Source: Prevotella sp. UBA7782
GTDB taxonomy: Bacteria > Bacteroidota > Bacteroidia > Bacteroidales > Bacteroidaceae
Reading direction: 5' to 3'
DNA length: 15,574 nt
Assembly (NCBI GenBank): GCA_002480935.1
Contig: DLDC01000222.1
Coordinates: forward strand, 1-15,574
The translations under genes were made by a program, and so were the position numbers. The notes below the pieces were generated by a model. It did not search any database and had not been told where the DNA came from. It saw nothing but the letters and a program-made list of their open reading frames with translations. Shown one piece after another: positions 6,919 to 12,204 of this stretch. The stretch's first letter is position 1. Every line of letters begins with the position of its first letter.

Positions 6919-7207
6919 GCAAACTTGTTCAGCATTCAACAACAAAGGGATATGCTCTATACATCGGTCTTCATCCCGCACTGGATGTTCTTTACAATCG
7001 ATTGGCGCACGCTGCTTGTTGGCCGTTACAAGGTGCGGTCACTACAAATGGGTGTGTTTGGCGCGACATTATTACGATCGTTGGTGCGGATGGACCTAAA
7101 GGGTCGCACTCTGCATCGAGTGTTGATTGGATGAACAAGGATGTGGATGCTCCACGGAGTGCCCCCTACATGAAATAAATGTCCCAATGCTATTAAACCA
7201 CACTCAA

Positions 7208-7239
7208 CTTGTAGGGACGCGCCGTGGCGCGTCCACAAG
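7208..7239. repeat. Strong palindromic hairpin element (GGACGCGCC/GGCGCGTCC)
   Basis: GGACGCGCC (7215-7223) and GGCGCGTCC (7226-7234) are perfect inverted repeats separated only by GT. The outer arms CTTGT (7208-7212) and ACAAG (7235-7239) extend the stem to 14 bp with a two-base AG bulge. This is the most stable hairpin in the spacer. It has no T-tract, which argues for a REP-like intergenic palindrome rather than a terminator. Confidence 0.65.
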
Positions 7240-7259
7240 CGAAGAGCGCGCAATGCCAT

Positions 7260-7290
7260 GCCAGACGATACGCCTATGGCGCACGCTGGC
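7260..7290. repeat. Imperfect palindrome (GCCAG..CGCC/GGCG..CTGGC)
   Basis: The outer arms GCCAG (7260-7264) and CTGGC (7286-7290) and the inner arms CGCC (7271-7274) and GGCG (7278-7281) are complementary, with mismatched bases between the two stems. It is the last member of the hairpin cluster before the minus-strand terminator. Confidence 0.4.
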
Positions 7291-7295
7291 AGAAT

Positions 7296-7323
7296 AAAAA
7301 AAACAATGACTTGAATGCCATTG
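7296..7323 (-). terminator. Probable terminator of the membrane-protein gene
   Basis: On the minus strand CAATG (7323-7319) pairs with CATTG (7308-7304), with one mismatch and a further C-G pair inside, followed directly by eight T residues (7303-7296). The stem is short but the T-tract is excellent and the position, about 80 bp after the stop codon, fits. Confidence 0.55.
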
Positions 7324-7402
7324 CTTTTCTGTTGTCCGCCGTTTTGGAGGCAATATTATTCGCTAGTCAGCTGAAAAGCTACTTATAGTTTACCTTCTTG
7401 CC

Positions 7403-8077
7403 CTAAGCGGCTGACTGCGTAAGCGTCTTCTTGCGCCCTGCCACCATGGCCATTAGGCACAGTCCATAGCCGGAGAACAAGATGAAAAATGCCAGTTCGT
7501 AAGGCAACAACGCTCTGTCGAAATGGATGATGAGCATATTGCAGAGGAACATAACTCCGAAGGCATCCATCAGTTCAATAAAGAGCCGATGCGTTTCACG
7601 GCCGTGTGCAAGTTGAAGGTACAATCCCCACAATGCAACTACAAGTCCAGCGCCCATGAGTATGTCGGTCGTCATTCCCGTTCTGAATAACTTTGCATAA
7701 GCATAAGTCACGCTAACCAGCGTCAGTAAGGCAAAGGCAGAGCTGGCAAGCATTAAGCTTTTAGCGTCATCGCCTGCTTTGGGCTTCTCTGCTTCTGAGG
7801 TATATATCTTCCGTAATATCGCATCAGCCAGTGGAACAACCAAGAGTATGAGATGCCAAAACGCGTTGCTGTACATGGCGTATAACATCAGCACTGCACC
7901 CACCAGGATGAGGTCGCCAGCCCAGCCAAAGCTGGGCACGGTGCTTGTGCCCTTGCCTTGCATGCTCCAATATACCGGGATGGTTACTAGCAGTGCGAAG
8001 GGCAGCCACGTTATGGAGGGTTGCATAAAGAAAAGAATGGGTACGTAAACCATGAACACGATGGTCATCAGAATCAT
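7403..8077 (-). CDS. Multi-pass membrane protein of unknown function
   Basis: I do not recognise a family. The 224-residue protein is dominated by about eight hydrophobic segments, roughly at residues 1-18, 23-38, 53-69, 72-88, 107-126, 136-156, 166-184 and 193-213, separated by short loops. The longest hydrophilic part is the loop KIYTSEAEKPKAGDDAK near 90-106. The C-terminus GRKKTLTQSAA is basic, suggesting a cytoplasmic end. No catalytic motif, signature of a known transporter, or ATPase is visible. The start is uncertain: ATG at 8077 or the second ATG at 8068 (MTIVFMV) both follow the promoter box at 8151-8158. An overlapping frame starting with the TTG at 8153 is rejected because that TTG is inside the promoter. 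The gene is monocistronic, with its own promoter and a likely terminator at 7296-7323. Confidence 0.85.
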   Translation of the reverse strand: MILMTIVFMVYVPILFFMQPSITWLPFALLVTIPVYWSMQGKGTSTVPSFGWAGDLILVGAVLMLYAMYSNAFWHLILLVVPLADAILRKIYTSEAEKPKAGDDAKSLMLASSAFALLTLVSVTYAYAKLFRTGMTTDILMGAGLVVALWGLYLQLAHGRETHRLFIELMDAFGVMFLCNMLIIHFDRALLPYELAFFILFSGYGLCLMAMVAGRKKTLTQSAA

Positions 8078-8150
8078 TAGGTTGCGGTTGTGCTTTTGAA
8101 CTTTTGACGTAATGAGTGATTTTTGGTTTTGATGTATATGTTTGCTCGTA

Positions 8151-8183
8151 CAAAGATATAAATAAATTTACAATATGACCAAA
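8151..8183 (-). promoter_or_regulatory. Promoter of the membrane-protein gene (TTTG-N21-TATCTTTG)
   Basis: On the minus strand the -33 TTTG (8183-8180) is followed after 21 bp by TATCTTTG (8158-8151), a full Bacteroidota promoter match. The predicted leader to the ATG at 8077 is about 65 nt. Confidence 0.7.
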
Positions 8184-8506
8184 TGAGACTAGTAATAAAC
8201 GACAATGTATTATTATAAAATAACAAAAAACGCCTTTTCGTTATATTTCTTAACAAATATGCTCATAACCCAAAGCATTCGGCTGTTAGATGCATCCTTT
8301 GTATGGGTGAGATGTGGGTGAGATGTGGGTGAGATGTCGCAAGGCTTCTGTGGCTTTCTAACTTGTTATGCCTTAATTACTTAACAGATGGGTGGAATGG
8401 GTGGGATAGAAATTAAGGTGAAATGCAGTTGACGTGACAAAATAGTGTGTTGGCGGTTTGTTGTCTTCAGTATATATGAAATCTCAGAGCCTTTGCCGTG
8501 ATGCTG
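8184..8506. other. Spacer between radC and the membrane-protein gene
   Basis: These 323 bp hold no supportable gene. The part next to the promoter is AT-rich. The middle contains the 11-bp tandem repeat (8305-8337), followed by a second G-rich stretch with two copies of a 9-bp ATGGGTGG(A/G) unit (8388-8405). I see no clear terminator for radC here. Confidence 0.55.
8305..8337. repeat. Three perfect tandem copies of an 11-bp unit
   Basis: GGGTGAGATGT is repeated three times without change (8305-8315, 8316-8326, 8327-8337). The period is close to one helical turn, so the G-runs fall on the same DNA face. The copies contain two in-frame stops and no coding signal. Copy number is likely to vary between strains by slippage. 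Confidence 0.9.
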
Positions 8507-9193
8507 TCACACCCTTCCCTGTTCCCTGTAGCTATAATATCGTCCGTCGGTAATGATGACATGGTCTAGGAAGTAGATGCGCATAATGTCGCACGCCTTC
8601 TGTACGCGCTGTGTCAGTTTGTCGTCTAAGGTGCTGGGCTTGGTGTTGTTGCTGGGGTGGTTGTGGCAAAGTGCCAGTATGGTGGCGTTGCGTAGCAGAG
8701 CCTCCTTCATGATGATGCGTATGTCTACTGCTGTTTCTGTTATACCTCCGTGCGATATGCGTTTGGCCTCGATGAGCTTATAGTTTTGGTTCATGAGCAG
8801 TATCCATGCTTCCTCAACATCGAGATCCTGCATACGCGGGTGCATATAATTATAGATGTCTGTGGCAGAGCCCAGGTCGGTGCGCTCTTCAGCTTTCTCC
8901 CGTGCCCGTCGCTTGCCCAGTTCGCAGGCAGCAAGAATGGTTATGGCTTTGGCCGGGCCTATTCCGTTGTAGCGCTCCAAGTCGTCGATGCTCATCTTGC
9001 CCAGCGTGTTCAGGTTGTTATGACAGTCGTTGAGCACCTTCTTCATCAAGTCTACGGCACTCTCCTTTGCGCTGCCAGAGCCTATGAGTATGGCCAGCAG
9101 CTCGGCGTTGCTGAGGTTCTCGGCTCCGTTGGCCTCCATCTTCTCGCGTGGTCGGTCTTCGGCAGCCCATTCGTTGATACTGAGTTTTGTCAT
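8507..9193 (-). CDS. radC: RadC family JAB/MPN-domain protein
   Basis: This 228-residue protein has the two-part RadC layout. The N-terminal UPF0758 region (LSINEWAAEDRPREKM, ENLSNAELLAILIGSGS) leads into a helix-hairpin-helix segment (YNGIGPAKAITI, about 75-86). The C-terminal JAB domain carries the metal motif HNHPS (177-181) with Asp190 at the canonical spacing, plus HGGITETAVDIR. Metal-dependent hydrolase chemistry is suggested by the motif. The historic DNA-repair role of RadC is doubtful and its true function is unknown. The length is typical for chromosomal RadC, longer than plasmid or island YeeS-type copies. It begins 27 bp after the glycosyltransferase stop, with no promoter box between, so the two are probably co-transcribed. 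Confidence 0.95.
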   Translation of the reverse strand: MTKLSINEWAAEDRPREKMEANGAENLSNAELLAILIGSGSAKESAVDLMKKVLNDCHNNLNTLGKMSIDDLERYNGIGPAKAITILAACELGKRRAREKAEERTDLGSATDIYNYMHPRMQDLDVEEAWILLMNQNYKLIEAKRISHGGITETAVDIRIIMKEALLRNATILALCHNHPSNNTKPSTLDDKLTQRVQKACDIMRIYFLDHVIITDGRYYSYREQGRV

Positions 9194-9220
9194 GGCTGGT
9201 TACTTGTGAAGGATGAAAGT

Positions 9221-10273
9221 CTACTTGTAGAAGTTATTCTGAAAGGCAGAATATTCGCCTTTCTTCCTCACGCAGCGTTTCCACCAGGCGTTGATGAAGC
9301 CCGTGCCGTAGCCTATCAGCTGTGTGAAGGCGGCGGCTATGCTAAGCAGTCCTATCTTTGCGCTGGCATATTTGATGGCGGAGTCGAAGAAGATGAGGCC
9401 GCTGTATAGCAGCAAGGGCATGAGAGCGAAGATGCTGATGGCCGCTCCAATAAGTTGTGCTTGAGGGTTGCCGTGATAATAGGCGATGTGGGCCAGTCCT
9501 GCGATGAACAGAAGCGTGAGCAGCCCTACGCCCAACGTGAACACAGCGGGCAGCAGATGTACCAGCTTCAGGCTTTCGGGATACTTCTTATATAGATTGA
9601 TGCGCGCGATGCCTGAGTTGTAAACCTGTCTGAAGAACTTGTGAAAGTCGGTGCGTCTCTTATGCCATACCCATGCTCCGGGAAACAGTCTGCACTTGCA
9701 ACCTGCCTTGAAGATGCGTATGGAGAAGTCGATGTCTTCGCCGAAGCGCATGTCGCTGAAGCCTCCCAGCTTTCGGTATACATCGGCTTTGATGCCCATG
9801 TTGAACGAGCGTGGATAGAATTTGTCCAGCTTCTTCTTTCCTCCTCTAATGCCACCCGTAGTGAAGAAGGACGTCATGGAGTAGGAGATGGCCTTCTGCT
9901 TGTCCGTAAACGACTCGTGTGCGCGGTCTGGTCCTCCGAAAGCATCGGCCGGTTGGCGGCTCAGCTCGTTGTCTACGGCGCTCAGATAGCCCTTGGGCAG
10001 CACCACGTCGCTGTCTAATATGATGAGATATTCGCCTTTTGCTCTTTCGGCGCCATAGTTTCTGCTTTGTCCCGGTCCGCTGTTCTCCTTATAATAATAA
10101 TGTAGGTTGAGTTCTTTCTCGTATGTCCGGCACACGTCCAGGCAGCGCTTGGTAGAGCCATCCTCTACGATGATGACCTCAAAGTCTTTATATAACTGTC
10201 CGGTCAGGCTGTCTAGCAGCTCTCCCACCTCTTCGGGGCGGTTAAAAACAGGAACGATGATGCTATACTTCAT
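9221..10273 (-). CDS. Family 2 glycosyltransferase with C-terminal membrane segments
   Basis: This 350-residue protein starts with a GT-A nucleotide-sugar-binding fold: YSIIVPVFNRPEEV, VEDGS (36-40), SGPGQSRNYGAERAKGEYLIILDSDV with the metal-binding DSD (87-89), and GFSDMRFGEDIDFSIRI with the acidic ED (179-180). A WVWHKRRTDF segment follows near 201-210. The C-terminal third has three predicted membrane helices (about 238-265, 274-296, 305-328) and a basic tail. It probably adds a sugar to a lipid carrier or envelope glycan at the cytoplasmic face of the membrane, but donor and acceptor cannot be read from the sequence. No other glycan genes are adjacent; radC follows 27 bp downstream. I see no TAnnTTTG box in the 50 bp upstream, and the efp terminator lies just before it, so its promoter is unresolved. 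Confidence 0.93.
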   Translation of the reverse strand: MKYSIIVPVFNRPEEVGELLDSLTGQLYKDFEVIIVEDGSTKRCLDVCRTYEKELNLHYYYKENSGPGQSRNYGAERAKGEYLIILDSDVVLPKGYLSAVDNELSRQPADAFGGPDRAHESFTDKQKAISYSMTSFFTTGGIRGGKKKLDKFYPRSFNMGIKADVYRKLGGFSDMRFGEDIDFSIRIFKAGCKCRLFPGAWVWHKRRTDFHKFFRQVYNSGIARINLYKKYPESLKLVHLLPAVFTLGVGLLTLLFIAGLAHIAYYHGNPQAQLIGAAISIFALMPLLLYSGLIFFDSAIKYASAKIGLLSIAAAFTQLIGYGTGFINAWWKRCVRKKGEYSAFQNNFYK

Positions 10274-10324
10274 GTGTTGCTAAGGCGTTAAGATATGCTT
10301 TTCAGGCTTTATATAAGTCATTAT

Positions 10325-10364
10325 GAAAAACAAAAGGGGCGGGTATATGCTACCTGCCCTTTTG
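10325..10364 (-). terminator. Rho-independent terminator of efp
   Basis: On the minus strand an arm at 10364-10351 (CAAAAGGGCAGGTA) pairs with the arm at 10345-10331, with one bulged base and one mismatch, around the 5-nt loop GCATA. TTTTG then TTTTT follows. It lies 16 bp after the efp stop codon and separates efp from the glycosyltransferase gene. Confidence 0.8.
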
Positions 10365-10379
10365 CTTTATGTTGTGATG

Positions 10380-10946
10380 TTATGCGTTTACGCGGCCCAG
10401 ATAGCTTCCGTCGCGTGTGTCAACCTGTATGGTCTCGCCCTCGTTGATGAAGAGGGGCACACGCACCTCAACGCCAGTCTCCAGTGTTGCGGGCTTTGTA
10501 GCGTTTGTAGCGGTGTTGCCCTTTACGCCCGGCTCGCTGTGTGTCACTTTCAGAGTGGTCTTAACGGGCATCTCGGCAGAAAGGATTGTGCCGTCAGAAG
10601 TGTCTGTAACAACGTCTACCACGTCGCCTTCCTTCATGAACTCAACGCCTGTTATCTGAGACTTTGGGATAGGAATTTGCTCGTAAGTTTCCTGATTCAT
10701 GAAGATATAACCCGTAGAATCTTCGTACAGATACTGATAAGGACGATGCTCCACGCGCACGTCATCGAGTTTGAAACCAATCTGGAAGGTGCGCTCCAGT
10801 ACGCGGCCGTCGGCAACGTTCTTCAGTTTGGTGTTCATCACCGTGTTGCCCTTGCCTGGTTTGCGATGCTGAAAGTCGATACATCTCCAAATACCACCAT
10901 CCATTCGGATGCATGTTCCAATCTTGATTTCCTGTGAGTTAATCAT
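10380..10946 (-). CDS. efp: Translation elongation factor P
   Basis: EF-P binds between the ribosomal P and E sites and relieves stalling at consecutive prolines. The 188-residue protein shows the three-domain arrangement: an N-terminal KOW-like domain (about 1-63), a central OB domain (about 70-125) with VEHRPYQYLYEDSTGYIFMNQETYEQI, and a C-terminal OB domain ending VPLFINEGETIQVDTRDGSYLGRV, the classic EF-P signature. The tip loop KPGKGN carries Lys32 at the position lysylated in Escherichia coli and rhamnosylated (as Arg) in Pseudomonas. Which modification applies here is not visible, and no modifying enzyme gene is in the window. It is transcribed alone, from a -7 box at 11003-11010 to a terminator 16 bp beyond the stop. 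It is divergent from rpmH, another translation gene. Confidence 0.98.
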   Translation of the reverse strand: MINSQEIKIGTCIRMDGGIWRCIDFQHRKPGKGNTVMNTKLKNVADGRVLERTFQIGFKLDDVRVEHRPYQYLYEDSTGYIFMNQETYEQIPIPKSQITGVEFMKEGDVVDVVTDTSDGTILSAEMPVKTTLKVTHSEPGVKGNTATNATKPATLETGVEVRVPLFINEGETIQVDTRDGSYLGRVNA

Positions 10947-11002
10947 AATTTGCTTATATATAATTTGTTACTTAATATCTATGGAGTGCTGCTAAGCGGG
11001 TG

Positions 11003-11010
11003 CAAAGTTA
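11003..11010 (-). promoter_or_regulatory. efp promoter, -7 element
   Basis: On the minus strand this reads TAACTTTG followed by CACC, a full TAnnTTTG match 56 bp upstream of the efp ATG. The upstream DNA is a run of A/T without a clean TTG at the -33 position. Confidence 0.65.
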
Positions 11011-11060
11011 AGGAAAAAATAGAAAAAAACATAAAATAAAGCACTAAAAATAGCTTAATT

Positions 11061-11092
11061 CTTGGCTGTTTGAAAAAGAATATGTAATTTTG
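11061..11092 (+). promoter_or_regulatory. rpmH promoter (CTTG-N20-TAATTTTG)
   Basis: TTG at 11062-11064 is followed after 20 bp by the -7 element TAATTTTG at 11085-11092, close to consensus. It gives a leader of about 38 nt before the rpmH ATG. It is back to back with the efp promoter, the two -7 boxes being about 75 bp apart. Confidence 0.75.
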
Positions 11093-11136
11093 CAGCCCAA
11101 AGTACGGAAATAACAATTAATAATTAAGTATAGACA

Positions 11137-11292
11137 ATGAAAAGAACATTCCAGCCACACAACAGAAGAAGGGTGAACAAACACGGCTTCCGTGAGAGAA
11201 TGGCAACAAAAGATGGCCGCAGAGTGCTTGCAGCACGTCGCGCTAAGGGCCGCAAGAAGCTTACTGTTTCTGATGAGCATCACGGCAAATAA
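11137..11292 (+). CDS. rpmH: 50S ribosomal protein L34
   Basis: This short gene encodes the 51-residue L34 of the large ribosomal subunit. The translation begins [20 protein letters not shown] and continues [20 protein letters not shown], followed by [11 protein letters not shown]. This is the full conserved L34 core with its very basic composition, plus a slightly longer C-terminal tail as in other Bacteroidota. In many bacteria rpmH sits next to rnpA and dnaA near the replication origin. Here it is a single gene divergent from efp, with its own promoter (11061-11092) and terminator (11324-11366). Confidence 0.98.
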   Translation: MKRTFQPHNRRRVNKHGFRERMATKDGRRVLAARRAKGRKKLTVSDEHHGK

Positions 11293-11323
11293 GCCTTGAT
11301 GTCCCCCCTGAAAATCAGGAAAG

Positions 11324-11366
11324 CGGAAAGAAGTAGAGTTTAAACTTTGCTTCTTTCCGTTTTTTT
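11324..11366 (+). terminator. Rho-independent terminator of rpmH
   Basis: CGGAAAGAAG (11324-11333) pairs perfectly with CTTCTTTCCG (11350-11359), and the 16-nt loop contains the self-complementary AGTTTAAACT. Seven T residues follow (11360-11366). A smaller hairpin, CCTGA-AAA-TCAGG (11307-11319), precedes it. The loop and 3' arm overlap the promoter of the next operon. Confidence 0.9.
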
Positions 11367-11377
11367 ATATACCTTTG
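11346..11377 (+). promoter_or_regulatory. Promoter of the PASTA-rluD-ddl operon (TTTG-N20-TACCTTTG)
   Basis: TTTG at 11346-11349 is followed after 20 bp by TACCTTTG at 11370-11377, a full consensus promoter. The -33 element lies in the loop of the rpmH terminator, and the spacer contains its 3' arm and T-tract. The TTG at 11375-11377 belongs to the box and so is not a start codon. The leader to the ATG at 11411 would be about 27 nt. Confidence 0.8.
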
Positions 11378-11410
11378 TCGCCGTATAATATCATTAGAAT
11401 AGTGAACGGA

Positions 11411-12196
11411 ATGAGTGGAAACAGTTTCTTGAGAAAGTTTTTCAGCACCTATCTCTGGGGCAACATTTTCGCTATATTCATAGTTTTGTCTCTCTTAGCC
11501 ATCAGCATTAAGTATGGCCTGGACGTCTATACACATCACGGAGAGTCTATCGTGGTGCCTAACATCATACACAAGCAGTATGACGATGCCGAGCAAATGA
11601 TGGACGAAAGAGGGCTTACTATGGTGGTGAATGACACGGGATATGACAAGAAACTGCCCCCAGACTGCATCTTGGAGCAGTCGCCGGCCGGTGGAACACG
11701 CGTCAAGTCCACTCACACCATTTATGTTACCATCAACGCTTCGGCACCTCCTATGCTCACTATTCCGGACATCATAGACAACAGTTCGCTGCGTGAGGCA
11801 CAGGCACAGTTGCTTGCCATGGGCTTCAAGGTGGGCGACCCACAGTATATACCCGGTGAGAAAGACTGGGTGTATGGCATCCTTGTTAATGGCAAGCCGG
11901 TGCAGGCAGGCGACAGGGTGTCGGCCGATGCTGTACTGGTTATTCAGGTGGGAGACGGCATGAGGCTGCCCTCAGACACCTCTGAAGTGAATGAGCCGGA
12001 ATATGAATATATAGAGGTGCCCGACAAGCCGGACAACACGGACGATGAATATGCGCCCGATGACTATGATGACGAAGCCCTGCCCGACGAGGGTGACGAG
12101 GGCGGCGGTCAGCAACCCTCGGCCACGGGTAAGGAAAAGTCGGCCCAGGCCGCACCGGAGCCTAAGACGCAGAACACAGAGACACCCAAGAACTGA
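11411..12196 (+). CDS. Membrane-anchored protein with two PASTA domains
   Basis: This 261-residue protein has a short cytoplasmic N-terminus, one membrane segment (about 17-35, ending SLLAISIKYG), and two extracytoplasmic PASTA domains. PASTA 1 (about 45-109) runs from ESIVVPNIIHKQYDDAEQMM to EQSPAGGTRVKSTHTIYVTIN. PASTA 2 (about 115-181) runs from MLTIPDIIDNSSLREAQAQL to VQAGDRVSADAVLVIQVG. A long acidic, proline-containing tail (about 190-261) follows. PASTA domains bind peptidoglycan fragments or beta-lactams in Ser/Thr kinases and penicillin-binding proteins; no such catalytic domain is present here, so a scaffold or sensor role is inference. The frame is open to a TTG at 11375 within the promoter; the ATG at 11411 is the real start. 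It is the first gene of an operon with rluD 8 bp downstream and ddl next. Confidence 0.93.
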   Translation: MSGNSFLRKFFSTYLWGNIFAIFIVLSLLAISIKYGLDVYTHHGESIVVPNIIHKQYDDAEQMMDERGLTMVVNDTGYDKKLPPDCILEQSPAGGTRVKSTHTIYVTINASAPPMLTIPDIIDNSSLREAQAQLLAMGFKVGDPQYIPGEKDWVYGILVNGKPVQAGDRVSADAVLVIQVGDGMRLPSDTSEVNEPEYEYIEVPDKPDNTDDEYAPDDYDDEALPDEGDEGGGQQPSATGKEKSAQAAPEPKTQNTETPKN

Positions 12197-12204
12197 CAAA
12201 GCAC

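Larger units (their letters stand above)
6757..7402. other. Gene-free, hairpin-rich, relatively GC-rich spacer
   Basis: About 650 bp between the tRNA terminator and the membrane-protein gene contain no supportable gene. Several short open frames overlap one another in different frames and match nothing I recognise. Unlike the other AT-rich spacers in this window, the base composition is close to that of coding DNA. It contains a series of inverted repeats: GGCCG/CGGCC (6811-6830), TGGAC/GTCCA (6842-6862), 6897-6918, CATCC/GGATG (6972-6987), CAATCGATTG (6995-7004), 7084-7109, CACTC/GAGTG (7107-7122), CTCC/GGAG (7150-7159), 7208-7239 and 7260-7290. It could be a mosaic of intergenic palindromic elements, an uncharacterised structured RNA, or decayed DNA. 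Confidence 0.6.

Noticed and set aside
6658..7134. 158-codon plus-strand frame after murF
   Set aside because: It begins inside tRNA-Pro, crosses the tRNA terminator, and competes with three other open frames in the same stretch. No domain is recognisable.
6643..7300. tRNA-Pro as an attachment site for an integrated element
   Set aside because: I found no repeat of the tRNA 3' end downstream, and no integrase or mobile-element gene is present.
7824..8153. 109-codon minus-strand frame beginning at TTG 8153, as an alternative N-terminus or frameshifted start of the membrane protein
   Set aside because: The TTG is part of the -7 box TATCTTTG (8158-8151), so it is upstream of the transcript. 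The hydrophobic frame from 8077 is complete without a frameshift.
8305..8405. CRISPR array
   Set aside because: The 11-bp units abut without spacers and no cas gene is nearby; it is a simple tandem repeat.
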